Source: Eubacterium limosum (lineage in GTDB: Bacteria > Bacillota > Clostridia > Eubacteriales > Eubacteriaceae). From it: a stretch of DNA of 64,000 nt. Under the pieces are notes generated by a model that saw only the letters and a program-made list of their open reading frames with translations, was not told where the DNA came from and did no database searches. Below, piece after piece: positions 1-8,264 of the stretch (positions are counted from its first letter, which is position 1; every line of letters starts with the position of its first letter). The stretch lies in contig NZ_CP019962.1 in the NCBI RefSeq assembly GCF_000807675.2, positions 3,693,157 to 3,757,156 on the forward strand, written 5' to 3'. The position numbers and the translations under genes were made by a program.

Positions 1-266
1 CGCAGCAGGCCAACGCCAATAACAATGACAATGACACTGCCCGCCAGCAGCACAAGCTTCTGAACCCAGGGAAACTGTTCCATGAGCGCGCCGATGCCAA
101 AGAAGCAGGCCAGGGCCAGGGAGATGTCAAAGAAGATAACGATGAGTGCTGTAGCGGCAGCACGCCTGCGGCTCTGTGTGAGCGCAGTATTGATGACGAA
201 CAGATTTTGAAGGCCGATGGGCGCCACGTAGGCCAGGCCCATGGTAAGCCCTTGAAGAAAATGCAT
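1..266 (-). CDS. LysE/ArgO-family amino-acid exporter, C-terminus outside window
   Basis: Reading the minus strand from the ATG at 266, the protein begins MHFLQGLTMGLAYVAPIGLQN and continues with FVINTAL, then a long hydrophobic run. The early GPIGLQN/APIGLQN-type segment and helix spacing are those of the LysE/ArgO/RhtB superfamily, small inner-membrane exporters of basic or other amino acids. About 88 residues are visible, covering roughly the first two to three membrane helices. An AGGAGG ribosome binding site lies 5 to 6 bases upstream of the ATG. The rest of the gene runs off the left edge, so length and substrate cannot be judged. Confidence 0.8.
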   Translation of the reverse strand, partial: MHFLQGLTMGLAYVAPIGLQNLFVINTALTQSRRRAAATALIVIFFDISLALACFFGIGALMEQFPWVQKLVLLAGSVIVIVIGVGLL

Positions 267-334
267 AAAGACCTCCTGATACCAACTAAAATAAGAATGT
301 TATGTTATAATTATACGCATTATAAGCGGCTGTG

Positions 335-584
335 TATACAGCCAAAGCAATAAAAGTTACCCAACCCAGAAACTCATCGAGGAGATGCGACGCGGTTTTG
401 ACAGCCTTTAATTCAAAGCCCGCAAGGCAGGAAGGTTAAACAGGACACTCCTCCCATGTCAAATCAGGACAGAGGCAAGATGTTTAAAAACTCCGAGGGC
501 CTTACAGGAGTAGGCATTCCGCGCTTGTCCTCAGAACGACACTAGCGGCCGTCCAGCCTTAACAAAATCCGGACGGCTTTTTTC
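335..584 (+). ncRNA. Possible structured RNA ending in an intrinsic terminator
   Basis: The 514 bases between the exporter and the next gene contain no convincing reading frame. On the plus strand the segment folds well: GAGGCAAG (472-479) can pair with CTTGTCCTC (524-532), enclosing a GCCT/AGGC hairpin (499-515), and it ends with a strong terminator. This could be a small RNA or a leader acting on the DUF1659/DUF2922 genes. I looked for T-box, SRP, 6S and lysine-riboswitch landmarks and found none that fit well. The 5' end is a guess. Confidence 0.3.
547..584 (+). terminator. Intrinsic terminator
   Basis: GCCGTCC (548-554) pairs perfectly with GGACGGC (571-577) and is followed by six T residues. 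It ends whatever is transcribed from the left on the plus strand and lies 200 bases before the next gene. Confidence 0.7.
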
Positions 585-780
585 ACGTCTATGGACAGCC
601 CGGTGACACGCGGCGGTTTTCTTCCTATTAGAATAAATATAAATGCGTAAATAGTAAATAACTTAAGGGATGTATCGGCATGCGACAAATCCGACAAACC
701 CGCCACTGCCAGCTGTCCATAGGCAGTGGGAGCAAACAGGTGATATACTAAAGCCATCAAAACGAAAGGAGATCCCCTCG

Positions 781-1014
781 ATGGCCTATGAAAGACAGAA
801 GCTAAAAAACGAGCTTAAGATTAATCTGAACTATGGAGAGATTAACGGAAAGATCAAGAAAAAGCTCAAGACCTTCAGCGGTCTGAGTACCGATGAAGCC
901 ATTGCCACACCCGAGGCAGTGGTGCGTACCGCCAAAGCCCTGGGCACTCTGATGGACCCCATCATCAGCGATATTACCAATGTGATGTATTACGATAATA
1001 TTGAAACCGCCTGA
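781..1014 (+). CDS. DUF1659 domain protein
   Basis: A 77-residue protein starting at the ATG at 781, with GAAAGGAG nine bases upstream. An upstream in-frame start at 670 has no ribosome site and is rejected. Sequence features typical of DUF1659 are the charged N-terminus, KTFSGLSTDEAIAT in the middle and a C-terminal half describing an alternating helix/strand pattern. This small Firmicute family has no known function but commonly sits beside a DUF2922 gene, as it does here. A TATACT -10 box at 744-749 may drive the pair. Soluble, no signal peptide. Confidence 0.65.
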   Translation: MAYERQKLKNELKINLNYGEINGKIKKKLKTFSGLSTDEAIATPEAVVRTAKALGTLMDPIISDITNVMYYDNIETA

Positions 1015-1055
1015 CCCGGTGTTAAGATTAAATAAAAAACAAGAAAGGAGAAAAA

Positions 1056-1289
1056 ATGGAAACTGTCACCACAAAAAGCCTGGATCTGGAATTTCTGTTA
1101 GAAAACGGTGATACAGATACCCTGAGCCTGCCCGACTATCTGGACGGCCTCACCCATGAGCAGATCACCGCAGCGGCCGACATCGTCATCGCACAGAATA
1201 TTTTCCACCCCGGCGGCTTTGCCTACCAGAAGCTCAAGAGCTACGAATACGTTGATAAAACTGTCCGAAAGACTGAGCTGGAAGTCTGA
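1056..1289 (+). CDS. DUF2922 domain protein
   Basis: A 77-residue protein with ATG at 1056 behind AGAAAGGAG (1042-1050). It shows the DUF2922 pattern: a first strand (KSLDLEFLLENGDTDTLSL), a central helix with AADIVIAQNIF, and a C-terminal KTVRKTELEV strand. It lies 41 bases after the DUF1659 gene, and the two are very likely co-transcribed. Function unknown; the family is small, cytosolic and almost confined to Firmicutes. The following hairpin at 1303 closes the unit. Confidence 0.7.
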   Translation: METVTTKSLDLEFLLENGDTDTLSLPDYLDGLTHEQITAAADIVIAQNIFHPGGFAYQKLKSYEYVDKTVRKTELEV

Positions 1290-1302
1290 CGGAAAATCTA
1301 CG

Positions 1303-1332
1303 GGGCACAGCACATTTTTGCGCTGTGCTCCC
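1303..1332 (+). terminator. Hairpin of the recurrent GCACAGC terminator family
   Basis: GCACAGC (1305-1311) pairs with GCTGTGC (1322-1328), with the shared ACATTTTTGC loop. The T-run after it is poor (CCCTTATC), so termination may be weak. Other members lie near 4779, 9566, 19456, 24177, 35646, 41416 and 49718. Confidence 0.55.
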
Positions 1333-1374
1333 TTATCATGATTACGCCCTCTTACCGAAATTTTCAGGATATTG

Positions 1375-1403
1375 TTGAAATAGAAACAAAAGTTTAATAT
1401 AAT
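1375..1403 (+). promoter_or_regulatory. Sigma-A promoter of the MarR gene
   Basis: TTGAAA (1375-1380) and TATAAT (1398-1403) are separated by 17 bases. The start codon of the regulator is 34 bases downstream. Confidence 0.75.
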
Positions 1404-1436
1404 AGAGTGAATAACAGAGAAATGGGAGGACAGGCC

Positions 1437-1910
1437 GTGAACAAACAGGAACAGGTGCTGGTGGGCTTCAGGGAACTGATGGACAAGATGACCTGGCTCA
1501 ATAAATCTAAGATGGAGGTCGCACTTAAGGGCTATAAGCCTTCCGAGGTGCATTTCATCGAATATATTGGGAGGAATGCCGATGCCAACGTGACAAGGCT
1601 CGCCGAATCTTTTTACATGACCCGGGGCGCCATCAGCAAGATTTCCCGAAAGCTCATGGAAAAGGGTGTGATCGAAAGCTATCAGAAGCCGGATAATAAA
1701 AAGGAAATCTACTTCAGGCTGACGGAAAAGGGCAGAGAGGTTTACGCTGTCCATGAAGCCCTGCACCGTGAATTTCAGGAACGGGACAAGACCGTTTTTG
1801 AAACCATCACTGAGGAGCAGCTCAATGACATGCTCAGCTTTATGGAACGATATGCCGGCCATCTGGATGCAGAGATCGAAAAGCTGGATACCGGGCGCAA
1901 AGAAAAATAG
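1437..1910 (+). CDS. MarR family transcriptional regulator
   Basis: A 157-residue winged-helix regulator. I take GTG at 1437 as the start because GGGAGGA lies seven bases before it; an ATG 30 bases further up lacks a ribosome site. The core reads VTRLAESFYMTRGAISKISRKLMEKGVIESYQ (recognition helix around TRGAISKISRKL), followed by the wing KKEIYFRLTEKGREVY. MarR proteins are dimeric repressors released by small ligands. The next gene, an MFS exporter, has its own promoter carrying a 9-bp inverted repeat, so the regulator probably controls that exporter. The ligand is unknown. Confidence 0.9.
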   Translation: MNKQEQVLVGFRELMDKMTWLNKSKMEVALKGYKPSEVHFIEYIGRNADANVTRLAESFYMTRGAISKISRKLMEKGVIESYQKPDNKKEIYFRLTEKGREVYAVHEALHREFQERDKTVFETITEEQLNDMLSFMERYAGHLDAEIEKLDTGRKEK

Positions 1911-1981
1911 TTTAACTCCTTAAAAAGCACAGGCAGTCTGGCGCCAACGCGGTAGGTTGCATTTTTATTGCCTGTATTTTG

Positions 1982-2022
1982 TTGACAAGGAAACATAATG
2001 ATGGTATGATAAATATGTTTCC
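1982..2022 (+). promoter_or_regulatory. MFS promoter with overlapping inverted-repeat operator
   Basis: TTGACA (1982-1987), 17 bases, TATGAT (2005-2010). A perfect 9-bp inverted repeat, GGAAACATA (1989-1997) and TATGTTTCC (2014-2022), begins in the spacer and ends after the -10 box. This is the position expected for a repressor site, most simply that of the MarR protein encoded just upstream. Confidence 0.7.
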
Positions 2023-2083
2023 AAGGAATCAAAAATGAAATACCACTGCAATGGAAGATGTCTTTAAAGGAGAATAAATAACA

Positions 2084-3352
2084 ATGAACAGAAAATCAAT
2101 CTTTCACAAGGATTTTATACTGGTCGCCGTTGGCCAGATCATATCGCTTTTTGGCAATCAGATTCTGAGGTATGCTCTGCCGCTCTATCTGCTCAACGAA
2201 ACTGGCTCATCAGCTCTGTTTGGAACCGTCCTGGCCTGTTCTTTTATCCCCATGATTCTACTCTTTCCCATCGGGGGAATCATTGCCGACCGGGTTAATA
2301 AAAAGAACATCATGGTGGCGCTGGATTTCGGTACCGCTGTGCTGACGATGCTGTTTTGCCTTCTGGTTGGGAAGGTCAGCATCGTACCGCTTATGGCTGT
2401 AACAATGATTGTCCTGTACGGCATACAGGGCGCTTACCAGCCCGCGGTTCAGTCCTGTGTACCGGATCTGGTAGCGGCAGATCACATCATGCAGGGGAAC
2501 TCAGTGGTCGATCTAATCAGCTCTCTGGCGAGCATGGCCGGGCCTGTCATTGGCGGTATCCTGTTTTCTGTGGTGGGGCTCACGCCCATTCTGTATGTGA
2601 GTATCGGCTGTTTTCTCGCGTCAGCGGTTATGGAAACATTTATCCACATGCCCTTTAAGCGGATACAGAGCCGGGAAAACATTATCTCCATAGGTATCAG
2701 TGATCTTCGGGAGAGCTTCGGCTTTATTTTCAATGAGCGGCCGATCCTGTGGAAGATGCCGCTGGTGTTTGCGTGCGTCAATCTGCTTTTGACAACCCTG
2801 GTTTTAATTGCAGCCCCGGTTTTGATCACCCAGCGCCTGGGGTTTGAGCCGGCCATCGCAAACCGCCTTTATGGGTTTGCCCAGGGCATCATGGCAGGTG
2901 GCAGTGTGCTTGGCGGGCTGCTCGCGGGAATTCTCGCAAAGCGGCTGAAACCAGGCTCCATGCCGTTTCTTTTGTCTGGGTGCGCTCTGTCTGTCGGTGT
3001 GGTGGGCGTGGCGCTCCAGGTATTAAGCGGCATGGCTGTCTATACGGTTCTGGTTGCCGGGTCCAGCCTGCTGCTGATCTTTTCGACCTTGTTTACCGTC
3101 CAACTTATGACCTGTCTGCAGATGCTCACTCCCAGGGAATTGACCGGGAAGGTAGTCTCCTGTGTATTGTGTGTCTGCATGTGCACTAATCCTGTGGGGC
3201 AGTTTATTTACGGCATTGTTTTCGAACATATTGGAAACAGCGCTTACTTGCCATTCTACGCGGCGGCGCTCATCATGCTGGGGGTTACGCTATTTACGCA
3301 CCGTATTTTCGATGAGATCGAACCTCTCATGGCGGGGCAGGCAGAGTCGTGA
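2084..3352 (+). CDS. MFS transporter (drug/metabolite exporter type)
   Basis: A 422-residue integral membrane protein with about 12 hydrophobic helices. The loop between helices 2 and 3 has the MFS motif A form, GGIIADRVNKK (residues 64-74). Overall it resembles the EntS/macrolide-efflux branch of MFS proteins found in Firmicutes. ATG at 2084 follows AAAGGAG with an 11-base spacer. It is preceded by a MarR regulator and a promoter with an apparent operator, so it is probably an inducible efflux pump. The substrate cannot be read from the sequence. A shorter conserved C-terminus is normal for this branch. Confidence 0.88.
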   Translation: MNRKSIFHKDFILVAVGQIISLFGNQILRYALPLYLLNETGSSALFGTVLACSFIPMILLFPIGGIIADRVNKKNIMVALDFGTAVLTMLFCLLVGKVSIVPLMAVTMIVLYGIQGAYQPAVQSCVPDLVAADHIMQGNSVVDLISSLASMAGPVIGGILFSVVGLTPILYVSIGCFLASAVMETFIHMPFKRIQSRENIISIGISDLRESFGFIFNERPILWKMPLVFACVNLLLTTLVLIAAPVLITQRLGFEPAIANRLYGFAQGIMAGGSVLGGLLAGILAKRLKPGSMPFLLSGCALSVGVVGVALQVLSGMAVYTVLVAGSSLLLIFSTLFTVQLMTCLQMLTPRELTGKVVSCVLCVCMCTNPVGQFIYGIVFEHIGNSAYLPFYAAALIMLGVTLFTHRIFDEIEPLMAGQAES

Positions 3353-3468
3353 TGCAAATCTGTGCCTGTGGGCTGCCACCTCAGGTTGCGGATATGCAAT
3401 CAGCAGCTGGTAGACGGCCGGGGCGCTTTCGGTTAAAATAAGAAGAAAAAAGATGGAGGTGTCTAAAC

Positions 3469-4011
3469 ATGGGCTTTAGCGATAATTTAAGGCAGATCCG
3501 GAGGGAGCAGCGCCTCTCCCAGGAGGAGCTGGCAGAACGGTTGAAAGTCAGCCGCCAGACTGTATCGAAATGGGAGCAGGGAAATGGCTATCCTGAGGTC
3601 GAGAAGCTCCTTTTGCTGTCAGAGGTGTTATCGGTCTCTCTGGACCGTCTGATGGGCGGGAATACAGGTGCCGGTGAAGAGGAATGCGCCAGCATCAAAG
3701 GCAGCGATCAGGCCCGGCGGATTTTAATCGCCTCTTTTGATGGAAAATCAATTGTGAACTGCTACCGTGTGCAGGCATCACCTCGGTTCAGGACAAGGAA
3801 GGATGAGGCTAAGTACGCTTTGTTCGGCGTGGACAGCAGCTCTTTTTGGGGAGAAAATACTACTGTGCTGGGCTGGTATCGGGATGAAGAGGCCCTTGAG
3901 CAGGAAATTTTGGAAATTCAAAAGGCCCTGGCTGGTGGCTGCGCCGCTTATACCCTCAAGTATGCGGTTAAAGTAAAGCGGCACTGGGGTAAAATAAAGA
4001 TTGTGGAGTAG
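3469..4011 (+). CDS. XRE-type helix-turn-helix protein
   Basis: A 180-residue protein. Residues 5 to 60 form a clear XRE/Cro HTH (QRLSQEELAERLKVSRQTVSKWEQG), the form used by many Firmicute stand-alone regulators. The remaining 110 residues (from about 75) are an uncharacterised domain rich in aromatic residues, perhaps ligand sensing. ATG at 3469 follows GGAGGTG with good spacing. No partner gene is obvious: the neighbours are an MFS exporter and an acetyltransferase, each on its own signals. Target unknown. Confidence 0.85.
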   Translation: MGFSDNLRQIRREQRLSQEELAERLKVSRQTVSKWEQGNGYPEVEKLLLLSEVLSVSLDRLMGGNTGAGEEECASIKGSDQARRILIASFDGKSIVNCYRVQASPRFRTRKDEAKYALFGVDSSSFWGENTTVLGWYRDEEALEQEILEIQKALAGGCAAYTLKYAVKVKRHWGKIKIVE

Positions 4012-4059
4012 CGGCATCTGTGTTATGCTTGAAGCAACTGAAAAGAGAGGTGGTATTTC

Positions 4060-4107
4060 TTGAAACGCTGCATTGTAATGACTGGAATAGCGTGCAAATC
4101 ATTTTAA
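4060..4107 (+). CDS. Possible 15-codon leader peptide before the Vat-like gene
   Basis: A TTG at 4060 follows GAGAGGTGG with suitable spacing and opens a 15-residue frame, LKRCIVMTGIACKSF, that ends 17 bases before the start of the acetyltransferase. Short translated leaders control some antibiotic-resistance genes by attenuation. This one is supported only by its position and ribosome site and could be chance. Confidence 0.2.
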   Translation: MKRCIVMTGIACKSF

Positions 4108-4124
4108 CATAACAGGAGGATAAA

Positions 4125-4754
4125 ATGACTATTCCAGAGAAAAAGATCTATCCCCGTACGGGTGACAGACAAACGATCTATTTAAAGAATGTTATCACCA
4201 ACCCCAACATAACGGTTGGCGATTATACCATGTATAATGACTTTACCGGAGACCCCGCATTGTTTGAGAAAAACAATGTTTTATACCAGTACCCTGTAAA
4301 CCACGACCGGCTGCTGATCGGGAAATTTTGTTCCATCGCCTGCGGCGCGCGTTTTCTGTTTAACAGCGCCAACCACACCATGCGCTCGCTCTCAACCTAT
4401 CCTTTCCCGCTTTTCTTTGAGGAGTGGGGCCTCGACCCAGGAGACGTGGCAGCGTCCTGGGACAATAAAGGAGACATCGTCATCGGCAATGATGTCTGGA
4501 TCGGCTATGAGGCGGTCATACTGGCCGGCGTGACCATTGGTGACGGGGCAGTCATCGGCACCCGGGCGGTGGTCACAAAAGATGTTTCGCCTTACACCAT
4601 CGTGGGCGGGGTGCCCGCCCGGCCCATTAAAAAGCGTTTTTCTGACAAGACCATTACCGATCTGCTTGAAATAAGGTGGTGGAACTGGCCAAGGGAAAAA
4701 ATCGCCCGGAATCTCGCCGCCATACAAAAGGGCTGTACCGGACAGCTGAAATAA
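4125..4754 (+). CDS. Vat-like (XAT family) O-acetyltransferase
   Basis: A 209-residue left-handed beta-helix acyltransferase. It shows hexapeptide repeats ([45 protein letters not shown]) and the NSANHTM segment holding the likely catalytic His84, plus the family C-terminus [12 protein letters not shown]. It aligns by eye along its length with streptogramin A acetyltransferases (VatA/VatD) and xenobiotic acetyltransferases, which use acetyl-CoA to inactivate a hydroxyl group on the drug. Chromosomal relatives often have unknown substrates, so resistance is not proven. ATG at 4125 follows AGGAGG. A terminator lies 25 bases after the stop. Confidence 0.85.
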   Translation: MTIPEKKIYPRTGDRQTIYLKNVITNPNITVGDYTMYNDFTGDPALFEKNNVLYQYPVNHDRLLIGKFCSIACGARFLFNSANHTMRSLSTYPFPLFFEEWGLDPGDVAASWDNKGDIVIGNDVWIGYEAVILAGVTIGDGAVIGTRAVVTKDVSPYTIVGGVPARPIKKRFSDKTITDLLEIRWWNWPREKIARNLAAIQKGCTGQLK

Positions 4755-4778
4755 AATTTATAGAATGATCAAAACAGA

Positions 4779-4814
4779 GGCATGGCACATTTTTGCGCCG
4801 TGCCTCTCGTTTTA
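4779..4814 (+). terminator. Intrinsic terminator, recurrent hairpin family
   Basis: GGCATGGC (4779-4786) pairs with GCCGTGCC (4797-4804) with one G-T pair, loop ACATTTTTGC-like, then TCTCGTTTT. Same family as at 1303. Confidence 0.7.
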
Positions 4815-4858
4815 TGTTATACTAAAGCCATACTTACTGAACCGGAGGAAATCAGAAT

Positions 4859-5491
4859 ATGTCCACCCTGTTTCTTCACGGGCTCGGCCAGAACGAACTG
4901 AGCTGGGACCCGCTGCTTTACTATTTATCGGCTGGTGCCGGGAAAATCATGTGCCCGGATTTATCCACCTTCCTGGAAGGCGAAGAGCGTACCTACACCG
5001 GCCTGTACCACAGCCTTGTGGAATACTGCGGCCACTGCCCGGATAAGATAAGCCTGTGCGGCCTTTCGCTGGGCGCTGTTTTGGCCCTGAACTACGCCAT
5101 CGACTATCCCGAGAATGTGAGCACCCTGGTGCTCATCGCAGGACAGGATAAAATGCCCGGGAATTTGCTGAAGCTGCAAAACTGGTTTTTCCGCCTCATG
5201 CCAAAACACTCCTTTGAGAGCACCGGTTTTAGTAAAAATGATTTTATCACGCTGACCAGCTCCATGGCAGACCTGGATTTCAGCGGAAAGCTGGGAAAGG
5301 TCGCATGCCCGGCACTGGTGCTCTGCGGTGCCCGGGACAAAGCGAATAAAAAGGCCGCGGTCCGGCTTGCGCAGGGGATAAAAGGCGCGAGGCTCCAGTT
5401 CATCAAAAATGCCGGGCATGAGGTCAATACCGACGCGCCGGAACAACTGGCAGACTGCCTCAATGATTTCTATGAAGGCCTGGGAAGCTAA
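4859..5491 (+). CDS. Alpha/beta hydrolase
   Basis: A 210-residue soluble enzyme with the alpha/beta hydrolase plan. FLHGLGQNELSW near the N-terminus forms the oxyanion region, GLSLG places the nucleophile at Ser70, CGARDKAN near residue 160 is the likely Asp position, and NAGHEVN near the C-terminus supplies the His. It is short, with a minimal cap domain. Substrate unknown; esterase or thioesterase activity is the usual outcome. ATG at 4859 follows GGAGGAA. The gene stands 39 bases before a glutamine-amidotransferase-like gene on the same strand and may be co-transcribed with it. Confidence 0.83.
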   Translation: MSTLFLHGLGQNELSWDPLLYYLSAGAGKIMCPDLSTFLEGEERTYTGLYHSLVEYCGHCPDKISLCGLSLGAVLALNYAIDYPENVSTLVLIAGQDKMPGNLLKLQNWFFRLMPKHSFESTGFSKNDFITLTSSMADLDFSGKLGKVACPALVLCGARDKANKKAAVRLAQGIKGARLQFIKNAGHEVNTDAPEQLADCLNDFYEGLGS

Positions 5492-5530
5492 GGCGCCGGG
5501 CAGGTTCGTTTTCTATTATGGAGGAAAAGA

Positions 5531-6148
5531 ATGAAAAAAATGCTGCTTGTCTCAATGTTCCAGAACGTTGAGCATTTATTAAAGCGTGTGGAGCCTGGGC
5601 TCAAAAATAAAACCGTCACCTACATTCCAACCGCCAGCCGGGTGGAACCTCTGGGATTCTTTGTGAAAATTGGGCGTTGGCGCCTGAAAAAGCTTGGAAT
5701 GCTGGTGGATGAGCTTGAAATTTCCACTGCGTCCTATGAAACCATAAAAGGCAAATTAGAAAAAAATGACTGTATATACATCACTGGCGGCAATACCTTT
5801 TTTCTGCTTCAGGAATTGAGAAGGACAGGCGCAGACAAGCTGCTGGTTCAGGCAGTAAACAGCGGAAAGCTGTATATTGGGGAATCGGCCGGCGCCATTG
5901 TGGCCGCGCCGGACATAGGATACTCCGCCATCATGGATAAGGTGGAAAAGGCCCCGGATTTAAAGGATTATACTGGCCTGAACCTGATTGATTTTTATGT
6001 GCTGCCCCACGCTCAGAACCGGGAGTTTAAAAAAAGTGTCGAAAAGATCGTGGCGGATTATGGCAAGGCATTGGATTTAAAGGTAATCAACGACCGCCAG
6101 ACTGTCTTTGTCGAGGGCGAGCGGGTTCAGATATTAGGAGGACGCTGA
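5531..6148 (+). CDS. Peptidase E-like (S51) protein
   Basis: A 205-residue protein with a type-1 glutamine amidotransferase-like fold. YITGGNTFFLLQEL (residues 83-96) and YIGESAGAIVAAPDIGY (115-131) are the signatures of the S51 family (aspartyl dipeptidase/cyanophycinase group), with Ser119 in the GESAG elbow as nucleophile; a PHAQNREF segment near residue 160 could provide the His. The family cleaves N-terminal Asp-X dipeptides or cyanophycin; which applies here is unknown. ATG at 5531 follows GGAGGAA. A CGGC-domain gene starts 21 bases after it. Confidence 0.82.
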   Translation: MKKMLLVSMFQNVEHLLKRVEPGLKNKTVTYIPTASRVEPLGFFVKIGRWRLKKLGMLVDELEISTASYETIKGKLEKNDCIYITGGNTFFLLQELRRTGADKLLVQAVNSGKLYIGESAGAIVAAPDIGYSAIMDKVEKAPDLKDYTGLNLIDFYVLPHAQNREFKKSVEKIVADYGKALDLKVINDRQTVFVEGERVQILGGR

Positions 6149-6169
6149 GAGGTGAAAGGAGAACACACG

Positions 6170-6505
6170 ATGAAATTAGGTATTATCCGATGCATGCAGA
6201 CAGAAGATTTCTGTCCGGGAACCATGGATTTTAAAGTGATTAAGGAAAGAAAAGGCGCCTTTGAAAGTGTAACAGAGGATATTGAGCTTATCGGCTTTAC
6301 CAGCTGTGGTGGGTGCCCTGGAAAGAAAGCCGTTCTCAGGGCAAGAGAGCTTGTGAAAAGAGGGGCGGACACCATCGCCTTTGCCTCCTGTATCCAAAAC
6401 GGAAACCCTATTGGTTATCCATGTCCATTCGCCAGGAAAATGAAGGATATTGTCCAGAAAGACCTGAAGGATGAAAAAATTCGCTTTATTGATTATACGC
6501 ATTGA
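6170..6505 (+). CDS. CGGC domain protein
   Basis: A 111-residue protein named for its FTSCGGCPGKK motif (Cys46 and Cys49), with further cysteines at residues 8 and 15 and in ASCIQNG and YPCPF. The CGGC family is thought to bind a metal through these cysteines; no reaction is established. I use ATG at 6170, with AAAGGAG eight bases upstream, rather than the GTG at 6152. Common in anaerobic Clostridia and archaea. It may share a transcript with the two genes before it. Confidence 0.8.
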   Translation: MKLGIIRCMQTEDFCPGTMDFKVIKERKGAFESVTEDIELIGFTSCGGCPGKKAVLRARELVKRGADTIAFASCIQNGNPIGYPCPFARKMKDIVQKDLKDEKIRFIDYTH

Positions 6506-6571
6506 GAAATGCAAAAAAAACAACTGGAAATTTTTTGAGAAACTCATACAAAAACGGAGGCAGTATTCAGT

Positions 6572-7024
6572 ATGCTGACATACAGAAAAGCCGGTATTAA
6601 GGATGTTTTTTTGCTGATAAGTCTTTATAACTCAGCATTTTACGAAGATTATATTCATTATGGCAAATGTCCTGGCTATGGAAAATCTAAAAAAGAAATG
6701 GAAACATCAATTTCAACCTTTTCTAAATATATTATAAGCTGTCAAAGCACGCCTGTAGGTGTTATTTCTTTTAAAAATCAAGGGGATGGTTCATATTATT
6801 TAGGTTGTCTTTGTGTTATACCGCCCTATCAAAAAAAAGGAATTGGTACACATGCTTTTCAGTATATGCTATCCTTATGTTCTGATTGGAAACGGATCAC
6901 TCTGATTACGCCTGTTGATAAAAAAGAAAATCTAAACTTCTACACCCAAAAATGTGGTTTTAAAAAAGGAAATAAAAGAATGGATCAAGAGATCGAAGTC
7001 GTTGAGTTTTTTGTGAAACGTTAA
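6572..7024 (+). CDS. GNAT family N-acetyltransferase
   Basis: A 150-residue GNAT protein. The acetyl-CoA binding motif A is visible as LCVIPPYQKKGIGTHAFQ (about residues 87-104), followed by a C-terminal YTQKCGFKKGNKR segment typical of the fold. ATG at 6572 lies 9 to 10 bases after ACGGAGG. Base composition from here to about 8170 is clearly richer in A+T than the flanking genes, which suggests acquisition from another source. Substrate unknown. Confidence 0.85.
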   Translation: MLTYRKAGIKDVFLLISLYNSAFYEDYIHYGKCPGYGKSKKEMETSISTFSKYIISCQSTPVGVISFKNQGDGSYYLGCLCVIPPYQKKGIGTHAFQYMLSLCSDWKRITLITPVDKKENLNFYTQKCGFKKGNKRMDQEIEVVEFFVKR

Positions 7025-7217
7025 ACTTAGAGCTAATAGTCGTGTTAATGGAACAAAGATTATTTTAATCTGTCCGGAGGAATTAATGTTTATAGAAGAA
7101 TTCTGACATTCTGTGATACATACGAGGCGATGTGAAATGAAAATAATAATTGTCCAATTCAATCATGGAGAGAAAAAGCACTGACTCTCCGTTTGTCACT
7201 AAACAAGGAGGGTATCC

Positions 7218-8168
7218 ATGGAAATTTTAAGTTTTAAAAAGGAACACATCAAAGAGGCAATGGCAATTGCTCTGGAAAATTATTATGAAGAGCAAAAATC
7301 TGTAAAAGAATTACCACGAATAAATGAGATTCCCGATTTACGGATTTTTTCGGAGAATGGATTAGGAGTCTCAGCATTTGAAGATTATAAAATGATCGGG
7401 TTTTTATGCTGTTACAGCCCATGGGATCATGCTTTCGGATCAACCGCAAAAGGTACTTTTTCACCAATCTACGCTCATGGTGCAGTATCTGAAAAAAGAA
7501 AACTGATCTATTAGAAATTATATCAAGCGGCTGCAGAAAAATGGATAGAGCACCAAATTACTTACCATGCAATTGCAATGTATGCACACGATAAACAAGC
7601 GTTACATGCATTTAGTATGTACGGATTTGGTATTCGGTGCGTTGATGCAATAAGAGCAATAAGTAATAATATTGAAAGTCTGCCACAGAAAAAACTTACA
7701 TTAAAAGAATTATCGATAGAAGAAATGATGGAAATTAAGGAGATGTATGAACTGCTGTCCGAGCATTTAGGAAAGAGTCCATGCTTTTTATATACAGGAG
7801 AACGGAGTTTTTCAAGATGGATTACAGAAAAAATAAAAAGTAAAAGTTCAAAAGTGTATGTTGCGAAAATTGATCAGAAGCCCGTTTCGTTTATTGCTGT
7901 CAGTAACACTGGCGAGAATTTTGTTACAGAAGTAGAAGGAATGAAAAATATCTGCGCAGCGTTCTGCCTGTCAGAATATCGTGGAAAGGGCATTTTTCAG
8001 AACCTGTTAAATTATGTGATAAGACAGTTAAATCAGCAGGGGGTACGATACTTAGGGGTTGATTTTGAAAGCTTTAATCCCACGGCAAGTGGTGTGTGGA
8101 ATAAATATTTTACTCCATATACAAATAGCATTGTTCGCAGAATTGACGAATACGTGTTAAATAAATAA
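7218..8168 (+). pseudogene. Double GNAT-type acetyltransferase interrupted by an in-frame TAG
   Basis: One continuous frame of 317 codons starting at the ATG behind AAGGAGGG (before 7218) is broken by a single TAG at 7512-7514. The first part (98 residues) and the part after the stop (KLYQAAAEKWIEHQITY onwards) are in the same frame and together look like a full-length GNAT protein: the C-terminal half has the CLSEYRGKGIFQNLLNYV acetyl-CoA loop. The downstream piece could restart at the ATG at 7578 but no good ribosome site precedes it. The simplest reading is a nonsense mutation; amber read-through (for example by pyrrolysine) is possible but has no support inside this window. Confidence 0.75.
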
Positions 8169-8264
8169 GCTGTCTGGAGGAGTCATTGGGCGATATTTTA
8201 GTAATATATCGTTTGGATTTGTTATATTGTAATCGTACAAGTCAAGATTGGAGGTGCGCGGCAA

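Noticed and set aside
335-545. T-box leader before the DUF1659 gene
   Set aside because: AGGA/TCCT arms around CCGCG look similar, but the TGGN bulge and Stem I motifs are missing and the downstream genes are not amino-acid related.
7087-7181. Very short frames (6 and 15 codons) with ribosome-site-like sequence between the GNAT genes
   Set aside because: No terminator or conserved feature; probably remnants or chance in AT-rich DNA.
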